Positions 1-9,184 are shown, counted from the first letter of the stretch. The stretch is DNA of 64,000 nt from Leptotrichia sp. oral taxon 498 (GCF_002240055.1 NZ_CP016753.1:1612001-1676000), one strand, 5' to 3'. Notes: generated from the letters alone by a model not told the origin. Numbers and translations: made by a program.

Positions 1-2843
1 ATATTTTCATCGTTTTTCAATTCTTCGTGAAGTTTTATCATGACAATTTTTATAACATTTGCCGCAGTCCCTTGAACGACAGTATTTACAGCCATTCTAA
101 TTGCCTGTGCCAAAATATTTTTATTTTGTGAGTCAATTCCCTTTATATATCTTCTCGTTCCGAAAAAAGTTTCTACAAAACTATGAAGTTTAGCAGTTTC
201 AGTCACAATATCCAAAAATTTCTGAACTCTTGGATATTCTTCAAAATAAGTTTTTATATATTGTGCGGCATCTCCAACTGAAATATTTAGCTCTTTGGAC
301 AATCCAAAGTTAGTTTTTCCATAAAGAATACTAAAATTAATAACTTTTGCAATACTTCTCTCTTCTCTTGAAACTTTCTCGCCGTCATTTTTTAAAAATA
401 TTTTTCTTGCAGTTAAATCATGTAAATCTTTGTCTTCTTTGTAAGCGAAAATTAAATTTTTATCTTTTGAAAGTTCAGCAAGGACTCTTAACTCAATTTG
501 CGAATAGTCAAATGAAATCAAGCTATGTCCACTTTTTGCAACAAATCCAGTTCTGATTCTAATTCCATCATCGGTTCTCACAGGAATGTTTTGCAAATTT
601 GGATTAGCCGAAGAAAGTCTTCCAGTTGCAGTTCCATTTTGATTAAAAGTCGTGTGAATGCGGTCGTCTTTGTCGGCATACTGCGGAATAGGCTCAATGT
701 AAGTTGAAAGTAGCTTTTTAAATGCTCTGTATTCCAGCAAATTTTTTGCAATTTCCCGTTTTTCATCGCTTAGTTCTTCATTATTTGCAATTTTCTCCAA
801 AACTTCAACATCGGTTGAATATCTCGTCTTTGTCTTTTTCACGACTGGAATTTGCATTTTTTCAAATAAGATTTCTCCTAGCTGTTGCGAAGAATCTATG
901 TTAAATTCTTCATTTGCGATCTTGTGAATATTTGAAATCAATTTATCAATTTTTTCATTTAGTTCATTTTCAAAATCTTTAAAATATTTTTTATCAATTT
1001 TAATTCCATTTTCTTCCATTTGTGCAAGTACGGGAATTAGCTTACTTTCCAAATGTTCGTACACATCAAATAATCCGTTGTTTTTAAGTTCAATTTTTAA
1101 TATCTTTTCAAGATGATAGATGTAAAATCCACGAATTACTAAAAAATTAGCTTTTATTTCATCGCTCAGTTCACTAAAATTTCTTTTTCTTCTCTCTTTT
1201 TGAAATTCAGTTTCAAATGGCATAATTTCAACTTCTATCTCATTTTTTATGATATTTTCAATTTCATTTTCTCCTTCAGTTTGAAGGACATACGAAGCAA
1301 TCATAATATCAAAATAATTTTCACATCTAATTGTGTAGTCAATTTCAGTATCTTTATTCCTTAAAGGCGAAAAAGAATAACTTTTTCCAGAAATAATGAC
1401 ATCAAAATAATTTGAGTGCTTTTTCATATATTCTTTTATATTGTAAGCGATAATTTCTTTTTTATTCAGTTCTTCATAAATTTTAAAAACATTTTCAGAA
1501 TCGTTATTCTCCATTTTTTCAAACAAATTAATTTGAACAGTTTTTTCGCCGTTTAAAACTTTTTCTAAATCGCTGTTTAAAAGAACAATATTTTCGCTTC
1601 CGTCAGAAATTGAAAGTCCAAATATATTTTCAAAAATAGAAACTTTGTTTTCCATTTTTTTTATTATTTCGTGGGCTTCATTCCAATTCACAATTTTATA
1701 GTCTATATTTTTTTGCGAAATTTCTTTTTTTATATCCAAAATATTCAAAATATCAAATTTTTCTGAATTATTTTTATTTGAATAAAAACTTGAAATTCCA
1801 TTGTAAATAGGATTTTCTCTGTCATATTTAGCTTCTTCTTCCAAAATTCTTTTTTTCTTTTCTTTCATTTCTTCAAGTTCTTTTTGTAATTTAAGCTGAA
1901 TTTCTTTTTCTTCTTCACTGATTTTATCAGAATTTTTTAAATTTTGGTTTAAAACTTTTTTTCTTTCTTCTTCTAGATTTGCACTAAATTTTTTAAATTC
2001 CATTTTTTTGTAAATTTCCAAAAGTTTTTCAAAATTTTTAGTCTCAAATTTTAGTTTGTTTTTGTCATATTCTATTTCAAGTTCTTTTTTTACAGTCGCA
2101 AGATCTCTACTTAAAAAGGCTTTTTCTTTATCGTTTATAAGATTTTCTTTCTGTTTTCCTTTTAAATCTTCAATATTTTTATAAAGATTTTCCAAATTTT
2201 GGTAAGCTGTTATAAGTTTTACACCGTTTTTAGGCCCAATTCCTGTAACGCCTGGAATACCGTCGGACTTGTCTCCCATAAGTCCAAATAAATCAGGAAT
2301 TTTATCAGGAGTAACTCCCAAATAGTCGACGACATCGTTATCATTTCTTATATATTTAAAATTCGAGTCCTTACCATTACCTTTGCCGAGTAGAGCAATG
2401 TTTATTTTCCCATTTACAAGCTGAGCTAGATCTTTATCTCCTGTTACGATAAAAGTTTCTATCGGTTCCTCATCTTTTGAAAAATGTGTTGCAAACGTCG
2501 CAATTACATCGTCAGCCTCCTGTCCTCTTTTTTTATATTTTGGAATGTTGTAGCCGTCCAAAACTTCCATTATAATATCCAGTTGTGCGACAATTTCTTC
2601 TGGCATACTTTCTCTATTTGCTTTGTATGTCTCAAGCTCATCACTTCTTTCAAGCTCCTCTCTTTTCACATCAAGACAAGCAACCAGATAGTCGGGGCTA
2701 AATTCTTTTATGACATTTTCTAATGTATTGATAAATCCAAATGTAGCTCCTGTTGGAAGACCTTTAGAGTTTCTCATTCCCATCAGTGCAAAGTGGCTTC
2801 TGTAAATAATTGCACTCGTATCTAATATTACTGCTTTTTTCAA
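1..2843 (-). CDS. polA: DNA polymerase I (3' end beyond window)
   Basis: Family A DNA polymerase for Okazaki-fragment processing and repair synthesis. About 947 residues are visible and the gene runs off the left edge before motif C. The N-terminal 5'-3' nuclease domain (about 1-290) shows DTSAIIYRSHFALMG, a GQEADDVIAT motif and GLMGDKSDGIPGVTGIGPKN. A Lys/Glu-rich, probably coiled-coil linker follows (about 295-340). The polymerase domain shows motif A (DYSQIELRVLAEL) and motif B (RSIAKVINFSILYGKT). The middle domain lacks the DxE pair of a proofreading exonuclease. The start is TTG at 2843, with GAGG at 2851-2854 placed 7 nt upstream. It lies 15 nt downstream of the MarR-GNAT gene, so the two are probably cotranscribed. 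Confidence 0.95.
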   Translation of the reverse strand, partial: MKKAVILDTSAIIYRSHFALMGMRNSKGLPTGATFGFINTLENVIKEFSPDYLVACLDVKREELERSDELETYKANRESMPEEIVAQLDIIMEVLDGYNIPKYKKRGQEADDVIATFATHFSKDEEPIETFIVTGDKDLAQLVNGKINIALLGKGNGKDSNFKYIRNDNDVVDYLGVTPDKIPDLFGLMGDKSDGIPGVTGIGPKNGVKLITAYQNLENLYKNIEDLKGKQKENLINDKEKAFLSRDLATVKKELEIEYDKNKLKFETKNFEKLLEIYKKMEFKKFSANLEEERKKVLNQNLKNSDKISEEEKEIQLKLQKELEEMKEKKKRILEEEAKYDRENPIYNGISSFYSNKNNSEKFDILNILDIKKEISQKNIDYKIVNWNEAHEIIKKMENKVSIFENIFGLSISDGSENIVLLNSDLEKVLNGEKTVQINLFEKMENNDSENVFKIYEELNKKEIIAYNIKEYMKKHSNYFDVIISGKSYSFSPLRNKDTEIDYTIRCENYFDIMIASYVLQTEGENEIENIIKNEIEVEIMPFETEFQKERRKRNFSELSDEIKANFLVIRGFYIYHLEKILKIELKNNGLFDVYEHLESKLIPVLAQMEENGIKIDKKYFKDFENELNEKIDKLISNIHKIANEEFNIDSSQQLGEILFEKMQIPVVKKTKTRYSTDVEVLEKIANNEELSDEKREIAKNLLEYRAFKKLLSTYIEPIPQYADKDDRIHTTFNQNGTATGRLSSANPNLQNIPVRTDDGIRIRTGFVAKSGHSLISFDYSQIELRVLAELSKDKNLIFAYKEDKDLHDLTARKIFLKNDGEKVSREERSIAKVINFSILYGKTNFGLSKELNISVGDAAQYIKTYFEEYPRVQKFLDIVTETAKLHSFVETFFGTRRYIKGIDSQNKNILAQAIRMAVNTVVQGTAANVIKIVMIKLHEELKNDEN

Positions 2844-2858
2844 GTTAAAACCTCATTT

Positions 2859-3788
2859 CTAAATTTCCATTTCTAGTTTAATCATTTTAATATTTTTTCT
2901 AAGCGGATTATTTTTAAAATCTTCTGTCTTTTTAAATCCAATTTTTTCATAAAATTTTATCTCATTTTCCAAATCGTCTGAAACATAAGTAAAAATTTTC
3001 TCAAATCCTTTTTTGTAGCAAAATTCCAGAATCTTAGTGAGAAGTAATTTTTCTAATTCTTTTGCACGGTAATTTGGGTGCAAAATAAACCATCTAAGCT
3101 CGGCTTCTTTATAATCGTTTACCATAATGCAAGAAAATCCTATGATTTCGTTATTATATTCGACAATCCAGATTTTGTCACTTTTTTCATCATAAGTTTT
3201 AAAAAAATTTGAAAAAGAATTAACAATATTTGCTTCAAACGACAGCGGAAAATTATACTTTTGGATGTAAATTAAGCTATAAATATAAATTAGATAACTT
3301 ATATCACCATACATCAAAGTATCTCTAATAAAAATATTTTCCAAGTCAATTTTTTCGTTCACATCCAAAATCATTTTTATTGAAGACATATCTTTTACAA
3401 GTCTTTCACGATCATAAATATCCAAATTAGAAAATATTTCTTTAGTTTTTTTGTCAGACATTCTGTTAAAATTTTTTAATTTATTTTTTCCTTCTTTAGT
3501 CAAATCGAAATAATAAAGCCTTTTATCTAAAAGCGACAATTTCTTTTTAACCAAGTTAAATTTTTGAAATTTTCTCAAAGTTCTGTTTACAAAATTGCTT
3601 TCCAAATATAAATTCCTGCAAATTTTTTTGGAAGTACAATCTCTTAAATTATTAATTTCATTTAATATTCGATATTCATTTAAAGAAAAATTATAATTTA
3701 CAATATCTTTATAGAAATTTTTTATAATATTGATGTAATAAAAATTAAAATTTCTCATAGTTTCAATTTTCTTTTTTTCGTATTCCAT
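2859..3788 (-). CDS. MarR-type winged helix fused to a GNAT acetyltransferase
   Basis: A 309-residue two-domain protein. Residues about 1-150 look like a MarR winged-helix domain (ILNEINNLRDCTSKKICRNL, then a wing around LSLLDKRLYYFDLTKEG). Residues about 155-309 look like a GNAT N-acetyltransferase (KIWIVEYNNEIIGFSCIMV, AELRWFILHPNYRAKELEK, FYEKIGFKKTEDF). Such fusions are a known architecture, usually of unknown substrate. The acetyl-CoA loop normally contains a glycine-rich R/Q-x-x-G-x-G; here it reads YRAKELEKLL without the glycines, so catalysis may be weak. It is the first gene of a probable two-gene unit with polA. Confidence 0.85.
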   Translation of the reverse strand: MEYEKKKIETMRNFNFYYINIIKNFYKDIVNYNFSLNEYRILNEINNLRDCTSKKICRNLYLESNFVNRTLRKFQKFNLVKKKLSLLDKRLYYFDLTKEGKNKLKNFNRMSDKKTKEIFSNLDIYDRERLVKDMSSIKMILDVNEKIDLENIFIRDTLMYGDISYLIYIYSLIYIQKYNFPLSFEANIVNSFSNFFKTYDEKSDKIWIVEYNNEIIGFSCIMVNDYKEAELRWFILHPNYRAKELEKLLLTKILEFCYKKGFEKIFTYVSDDLENEIKFYEKIGFKKTEDFKNNPLRKNIKMIKLEMEI

Positions 3789-3852
3789 CTAAAAATTTCA
3801 CCACCCAAAAAATTATACCTTTAGTTATAATTTTTAATGTTTTAACACAGAG

Positions 3853-3881
3853 ATTATACAATTATTTTACATAATATGCAA
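3853..3881 (-). promoter_or_regulatory. Promoter of the MarR-GNAT/polA unit
   Basis: Read on the minus strand, TTGCAT (3876-3881) and TATAAT (3853-3858) are separated by 17 nt. This leaves an untranslated leader of roughly 60 nt before the ATG at 3788. Confidence 0.6.
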
Positions 3882-3925
3882 ATTTTTAATTTAGAAGTGA
3901 CTTATAAGAAATATTTTTAAAAAAA

Positions 3926-3954
3926 TTGTAAAAAAAATTGAAAAATGGTATAAT
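3926..3954 (+). promoter_or_regulatory. pnp promoter
   Basis: TTGTAA (3926-3931) and TATAAT (3949-3954) with a 17-nt spacer, directly before the long leader hairpin of pnp. Confidence 0.6.
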
Positions 3955-3962
3955 TATATTGA

Positions 3963-4046
3963 TTTTAAGAAGTTTGGGGAGTAAGTAATTGTAAAGATTT
4001 TTGTTTTTGTAAAAGTTTTTACTATTATTTGCTTCTCTTCTTAAAA
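3963..4046 (+). promoter_or_regulatory. Long leader stem-loop before pnp (RNase III-type)
   Basis: The arms 3963-3972 (TTTTAAGAAG) and 4037-4046 (CTTCTTAAAA) are perfectly complementary. Inside them, 3977-3989 pairs with 4024-4036 allowing G-U pairs. After a single T/T mismatch, 3991-3997 pairs with 4016-4022. The result is a near-continuous stem of about 30 bp ending 14 nt before the ribosome binding site AGGAGG (4060-4065). In E. coli, pnp is autoregulated through RNase III cleavage of a leader stem and PNPase-mediated decay. The position and shape here suggest the same logic, which is inference. Confidence 0.65.
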
Positions 4047-4069
4047 AAATAAAAAAATTAGGAGGAAAA

Positions 4070-6189
4070 ATGTTTGACGAAAAAATATGTGAATTTGATT
4101 TAGGAAGACAGAAAATAAAAATAAGTACAGGAAAAATAGCTAGACAAGCGGGAGGTTCTGTAGTTGTTAGTTGTGGCGGAACGATGCTTCTAGTCACAGC
4201 TACTCGAAGTAAAGATGTGAAAGAAGGACAAGATTTTTTCCCGCTTACTGTGGATTATATCGAAAAATTTTACGCTTCCGGGAAATTTCCTGGTGGATTT
4301 ATAAAAAGAGAAACTAAGCCAGGGACTGATGAAATCTTGATTTCAAGACTTATTGACAGACCGATTAGGCCACTGTTTCCAGAAGGATTTTTAAATGCAG
4401 TGCATATTGTAATTACAGTTATTTCTTATGATGAAATTAATTTTCCAGAAAATTTGGCGACTATTGGAGTGTCAGCGGCGCTTGGATTATCGGATATACC
4501 ATTTGCAGGGACAGTTGCTGGAGTTACAGTTGGGTACATTGATGGCGAATATATTTTAAATCCGACGGCAGAAGAACTTTTACAGAGTGAAATTCAACTT
4601 TCTGTTGCTGGAACTAAAGAAGCCGTTACAATGGTAGAAGCAGGAGCAAAAGAAGTTAGTGAAGAAGTGATGTTAGAAGCGATAATATTTGGGCACGAAA
4701 AGATTAAAGAAATTTGTCTTGAGCAAGAAAAATTTTTGTCTCAATTTGATGTGAAAAAATACGAATTTGAGAAAAAAGAAGTTCCATCTGAAATAAAAGA
4801 ATTTATTGACTCATTTGAAAATGAAGTGGAAAATGCGATTATGACTCCTGGAAAACTGGAAAAATATGAAGCAATTGACAATTTGGAAACTGAATTATTT
4901 GAAAGATATTTAGAAAAATTGGAAAATGATGGAAATGAAAATCTGAAAGATAAAGACTTTTTAAAAGATTTGGAAAAGACTTTTAAAGGATATTACAGAG
5001 ATGTTGAGAAAAAATTGGTAAGAAACGCTATTTTATATAAAAATATAGAGCGGATGGAAGAACTACGACACAGATCAGGCCGCTTGATGTGGAAATCGAT
5101 ACACTTCCTGTTCCACACGGTTCAGCTTTGTTTACAAGAGGAGAAACACAGGCGCTTGTCGTTGCAACGCTTGGAAGTAAGGAAGACGAGCAAATTATAG
5201 ATGGAATGGAAGATGAGAGCAGAAAAAAATTCTTCTTGCATTACAATTTCCCACCGTATTCAGTTGGAGAAGCAGGATTTATGAGAGCACCTGGTCGGCG
5301 TGAATTGGGACACGGAAACTTGGCTGAAAGAGCACTAAAATATGTGATACCAGATGAAGAAACATTCCCTTATACAGTAAGATTAGTTTCAGAAATTACA
5401 GAATCTAACGGTTCATCTTCGCAAGCAACTATTTGCGGCGGTTCACTTGCACTGATGGCAGCTGGAGTTCCAATAAAATCAACAGTTGCAGGAATTGCGA
5501 TGGGACTTATAAAAGAAGGGGAAACATTTACTGTATTAACTGATATTCAAGGTTTGGAAGATCACTTGGGAGACATGGACTTTAAAGTCGCTGGAACTAA
5601 AAATGGAATTACAGCAATTCAAATGGATATAAAAATCGAAGGAATTACTAGAGAAATAATGGAAATTGCGCTAAAACAGGCTTTGGATGGAAGAATGTTC
5701 ATTATTGATAAGATGGAGCAGGTGATTTCCGAACCAAGACCAGAAGTTGCTAAAAATGCTCCAAAAATAGAAATATTTAAAATTAATCCTGATAAAATTG
5801 CAGGACTTATCGGGCCTGGAGGAAAAAATATAAGGGCAATTATTGATGAAACTGGAGTTTCTATTGATATTGAAGATGATGGAAAAGTATCAATTTTTGG
5901 AAATGATACTGAAAAAATGGCAAGAGCTTTGGAACTTGTCAAACTTCAAACTCAGTCAGTTGAATTGAATTCAATTTATGAGGGAAAAGTTACAAAAATT
6001 ATGAAATTTGGTGCTTTTGTAGAAGTTTTACCAGGAAAAGAAGGACTTCTTCATATTTCTGAAATTAGCGATAAAAGAATTGCAAAAACTGAAGATGCGC
6101 TAAAAGAAGGTGATATTGTAAGAGTAAAAGTAATTTCAATTGAAAATGAAGATAAATTTAATTTGAGTATCAAAGCGTTAAATAATTAA
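4070..6189 (+). CDS. pnp: Polynucleotide phosphorylase, frame broken by one missing base
   Basis: 3'-5' phosphorolytic exoribonuclease of mRNA turnover. Both RNase PH-like halves and the C-terminal KH and S1 domains are present, about 706 residues if joined, the family's normal length. The first frame runs from ATG 4070 (RBS AGGAGG) and is correct up to the isoleucine codon at 5045-5047. The homologous continuation ([18 protein letters not shown]) lies in the -1 frame from 5047. KH residues are visible around [18 protein letters not shown] and S1 around [20 protein letters not shown]. Restoring one A near 5047 gives an intact protein. No canonical X-XXY-YYZ slippery heptamer sits at the junction, so a sequencing error or real mutation is likelier than programmed frameshifting. 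Confidence 0.9.
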
Positions 6190-6222
6190 TAAAATTTAAA
6201 TTAAAGTTAAGGAGTGATGTTT

Positions 6223-6768
6223 ATGAATTTACCTAATAAATTAGCAACATTAAGAATTATTTTAGTTATTCCCTTTGTCATGGTTTTGACATTGGCATTA
6301 AAAGCTGAAAATTCAGTATTTGAAATAACTATGAGAATTTTGGCGACAATTATTTTTGCAGCGGCTTCTATTACAGATTACTACGATGGGAAAATTGCCA
6401 GAAAATATAATTTAGTCACAAATTTGGGAAAACTTTTGGATCCGCTTGCCGATAAAATTCTTGTAATTTCAGCTTTGGTAACACTTACAAAGTTTGACGA
6501 AATAAGTCTTTGGTTTGTACTTATAATCATTTTTAGAGAATTATTAATAACAGGGCTTCGTTCGATTGTAGCGGCGGAAGGTGTTGTAATTGCAGCGGGA
6601 AATTTAGGAAAATGGAAGACATTTGTTCAAATGGTCGTTTTGGTAATTATAATTTTATTTCCATTAAGTTTTAAAATAAATAATATATTGCTTTTAATTC
6701 CTGTTATTTTAACAGTTGTGTCAGGAGCAGAATATCTTTTGAAATGTAAAAAAATTTTAAATAAATAA
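6223..6768 (+). CDS. pgsA: CDP-diacylglycerol-glycerol-3-phosphate 3-phosphatidyltransferase
   Basis: Integral membrane enzyme that makes phosphatidylglycerol phosphate, the first committed step to phosphatidylglycerol and cardiolipin. The CDP-alcohol phosphatidyltransferase signature DG-x2-AR-x8-G-x3-D-x3-D is complete, from the DG of DYYDGKIARKY to DPLADK. Several hydrophobic segments fill the rest of the 181 residues. An upstream in-frame GTG (6214) and ATG (6217) exist, but AAGGAG at 6209-6214 overlaps them and sits 8 nt before ATG 6223, so I chose 6223. A cardiolipin synthase gene lies elsewhere in the window (41899). Confidence 0.92.
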   Translation: MNLPNKLATLRIILVIPFVMVLTLALKAENSVFEITMRILATIIFAAASITDYYDGKIARKYNLVTNLGKLLDPLADKILVISALVTLTKFDEISLWFVLIIIFRELLITGLRSIVAAEGVVIAAGNLGKWKTFVQMVVLVIIILFPLSFKINNILLLIPVILTVVSGAEYLLKCKKILNK

Positions 6769-6782
6769 GGAGAATTTAAAAA

Positions 6783-7043
6783 TTGAATTTTTTTCTAATT
6801 GCTGATATAATTAGCGTGTTGTTAGATATATATGAAACCATCATCGTTCTTAATGTTTTAGGCTCTTGGATTGATCCTTTTAATAATATGGCTTTTTTTA
6901 GAATTATTAAAAAAATTTCTGATCCATATCTTAAAATATTTAAGGTTAATATATTCATTGGAGGAAGAGGTTTTGATTTTTCAGCTATTATAGGATTGAT
7001 GGTTTTAGAATTTATCAGAAGCCTTTTTGGTATGGCTTTTTAA
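6783..7043 (+). CDS. YggT family membrane protein
   Basis: 86-residue protein with two hydrophobic segments flanking the family's recognisable core (LNVLGSWIDPFN, then KISDPYLKIFK). YggT proteins are small inner-membrane proteins linked to osmotic tolerance and often found near cell-division or envelope genes; their molecular role is unsettled. The start is TTG at 6783, with AAGGAG at 6767-6772 placed 10 nt upstream. It follows pgsA by 14 nt and is probably cotranscribed. Confidence 0.85.
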   Translation: MNFFLIADIISVLLDIYETIIVLNVLGSWIDPFNNMAFFRIIKKISDPYLKIFKVNIFIGGRGFDFSAIIGLMVLEFIRSLFGMAF

Positions 7044-7161
7044 AAAATAGTTTTTTTATAAAAATATTACATTTTTGAAAGTGACGTAAAAATAAAATTT
7101 TGAAATGGTAATTTTTTTAGTTGCCATTTCTTTGTGTAAAAACTTTTTAAGGAGGGAAATT

Positions 7162-7869
7162 TTGCAAAGAAAATATAAAAAAGTTTATTTGGATATAAAA
7201 GGAAAAATTATAGATGGAACTTTTAAGTCGGGAGAATTTCTGAAAAGCGAAATGGAACTTGCAAAAAGTTATTCATATTCCAAAGATACAATAAGAAAGG
7301 CACTTTCAATGCTTGAATTTGACGGTTACATTCAAAAAATAAAAGGAAAAAATTCTCGTGTTTTGGAGTATGGGCGATTTAAAAATAGTCTGTCGAATTT
7401 GCAGACTTCGCAAGAATTAAATAAAATTGAAAAAATTGACATAAAAACAAATGTTATAAGTCTTTATGTAGTACAAGGTGAAGAAGAAATTATGGAAATT
7501 TTTGGAGTGGATGAAAAAATTGATTTTTACAAGGTTGTGAGAAACAGAGTTTTAGATGGGGAATCCTTGGAGTACGAAGTTGCATATTTTGATAGGAGAA
7601 TTGTGAGATTTTTAAATAGGGAAATTGTGCAAAATTCTATTTACAATTATTTAGAAAATGAATTGCAACTTAAAATTTCACATTCTAGAAGGGAGATAAA
7701 ATTTCGCAATGCAACTTGCCATGAAAAAAAATATTTGGATTTAGGGGATTATAATATGGTTGTTTCAATAGAAAATTATGTTTATCTTTCAAATGGTACG
7801 TTGTTTCAATATGGCATAACTTCTTATAAACCTGATAAATTTGTATTTTCAACTATGGCAAAAAGATAG
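7162..7869 (+). CDS. GntR/HutC family regulator with UTRA effector domain
   Basis: 235-residue transcription factor with an N-terminal winged helix (about 1-70; YSKDTIRKALSMLEFDGYIQ) and a C-terminal UTRA ligand-binding domain, the layout of sugar-phosphate-responsive regulators such as TreR. I chose TTG 7162 over the upstream ATG 7105 because AAGGAGGG (7149-7156) sits just before it. The paralogue encoded at 62853-63560 also has exactly 235 residues and aligns from this point. No sugar transporter is adjacent. The nearest genes are a PepSY-like exported protein and a convergent glucokinase, so its target is unclear. Confidence 0.85.
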   Translation: MQRKYKKVYLDIKGKIIDGTFKSGEFLKSEMELAKSYSYSKDTIRKALSMLEFDGYIQKIKGKNSRVLEYGRFKNSLSNLQTSQELNKIEKIDIKTNVISLYVVQGEEEIMEIFGVDEKIDFYKVVRNRVLDGESLEYEVAYFDRRIVRFLNREIVQNSIYNYLENELQLKISHSRREIKFRNATCHEKKYLDLGDYNMVVSIENYVYLSNGTLFQYGITSYKPDKFVFSTMAKR

Positions 7870-7899
7870 CTATAAAAAATTTAAAATTAGGAGGACAAA

Positions 7900-8184
7900 A
7901 TGAAAAAATTTTTAAGTTTAGTTATAATATTTTTATCTATTTCTTCACTAAATTTTTCAAAACCAAGTATTTTTAATAAAAAGGAACTTGCACCGATAAA
8001 AGTAAAAGAAATAGTGCTTTCAAAAATTCCAGGCGCAACATTTGCAAATATTTTGGAATTTGACAAGGAAAATGACTTTTACAGAGGTGAAGTAAAATAT
8101 CGAAATATGACTTACAATTTTAAGATTAATCCTTATAATGGAAAGATTATTGAGTGGGAAGAAAATGAGATAAAGATAAATTAA
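7900..8184 (+). CDS. Small exported PepSY-like protein
   Basis: 94 residues with an N-terminal signal peptide (MKKFLSLVIIFLSISSLNFS). The mature part resembles a single PepSY repeat: a helix ending in SKIPGATF, two strands (DFYRGEVKYRNMTYNFKINP) and a closing YNGKIIEWEE, matching the family's DxxTGxIL-like end. PepSY domains are often inhibitory or metal-/cell-wall-associated; no specific function can be assigned. It follows the GntR gene by 30 nt, has its own RBS (AGGAGG), and ends at a hairpin shared with the convergent glucokinase gene. Confidence 0.7.
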   Translation: MKKFLSLVIIFLSISSLNFSKPSIFNKKELAPIKVKEIVLSKIPGATFANILEFDKENDFYRGEVKYRNMTYNFKINPYNGKIIEWEENEIKIN

Positions 8185-8195
8185 TAAAAATAAAA

Positions 8196-8234
8196 AAACC
8201 CAAGTTTCTCTGAGTAGAAATTTGAGTTTTTTTT
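8196..8234 (+). terminator. Bidirectional terminator between PepSY gene and glucokinase
   Basis: 14-nt arms at 8196-8209 and 8216-8229 pair with one mismatch and one G-U, followed by a T run to 8234. The preceding A run would give a T run for minus-strand transcripts. Confidence 0.7.
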
Positions 8235-8236
8235 AA

Positions 8237-9184
8237 TTATCCTTGCATTCCTAAATATGCAGCTCCTAAAATTCCAGCATCATTTCCAAGTTTTGCTGTA
8301 ACGATTTTCAATGTTTCAAGAGTTGAAGGGAAAGCCACTTCTTTTATTTTTTCTTTAACTTTGTCGAATAAGAAATCTCCACTAAGTGCAACTCCACCAC
8401 CAATTACAACAATTTCAGGATCCAAAATATTTAATAAATTACCAATTCCAAGTGCTAATTTTTCTGCTTCATAGTCGACGATGCCAAGTGAAAATTTATC
8501 ACCTTGTTTTGCAGCGTCAAATACATCTTTTGCTTCTAAATCTCTTCCCTTTGTCATTTTGTACAGCAGATTCTGTTTATTCACTGCAAGACGGCTTTGA
8601 GCCTCACGGATTATTCCCGTAGCTGAAGCATAGGCTTCCCAACAGCCTTTTTGTCCGCAACCGCATAATTTTCCATTATGTTCAATTTTTATATGTCCAA
8701 CTTCTCCACCAGCACCATTTAGTCCGCTTATAAGTTTGCCATCTACGATAATTCCGCCACCGATTCCAGTTCCAATAGCTAGCCCTAAAACATTTTTATA
8801 GCCTTGTCCAGCACCTTGCCACATCTCACCTAGTGTTATAACATTTACATCGTTGTCAGCCTTCACTGGAATTCCAAGATTTTTTTCAAATTCAAGTGCC
8901 AAGTCAACACCGTTTTTCCATGGAAAATTTGCCCAGAATTTTACTATCCTATTGTTTAACACGGGTCCGGGAACACCGATTCCAACTGATTTTACGTCAC
9001 TAAAACTGACATTACTAGTTTCAATTTGTGCTTTTAAAATATTTGAAAGTCTTTTTATTGTTTCTGAGAAACCTTCAATGGAATCTGTTTTTGCAATTGT
9101 GGTAAAAATGATATTTCCACTTTCATCAACTAAACCTAATTTTGTGTTAGTTCCACCTAAATCAATTCCAACATAATATTTCAT
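8237..9184 (-). CDS. glcK: ROK family glucokinase
   Basis: 315-residue cytoplasmic sugar kinase, probably making glucose 6-phosphate from free glucose. The ATP phosphate-binding motif GIDLGGTNTK is at 6-15, the catalytic aspartate lies in VKADNDVNV (about 110), and the ROK zinc site is complete: H164 of GGEVGHIKIEHNG and CGCGQKGC (174-181). Free glucose could come from the amylomaltase MalQ encoded at 58384-59874. GAGGAG precedes the ATG. Substrate specificity beyond hexose cannot be read from sequence. Confidence 0.9.
   Translation of the reverse strand: MKYYVGIDLGGTNTKLGLVDESGNIIFTTIAKTDSIEGFSETIKRLSNILKAQIETSNVSFSDVKSVGIGVPGPVLNNRIVKFWANFPWKNGVDLALEFEKNLGIPVKADNDVNVITLGEMWQGAGQGYKNVLGLAIGTGIGGGIIVDGKLISGLNGAGGEVGHIKIEHNGKLCGCGQKGCWEAYASATGIIREAQSRLAVNKQNLLYKMTKGRDLEAKDVFDAAKQGDKFSLGIVDYEAEKLALGIGNLLNILDPEIVVIGGGVALSGDFLFDKVKEKIKEVAFPSTLETLKIVTAKLGNDAGILGAAYLGMQG

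Noticed and set aside
5030-5060. Programmed -1 frameshift in pnp
   Set aside because: The bases around the junction (TAT AAA AAT ATA GAG) do not form a canonical slippery heptamer in the zero frame and no downstream pseudoknot is apparent. A missing base explains the data more simply.
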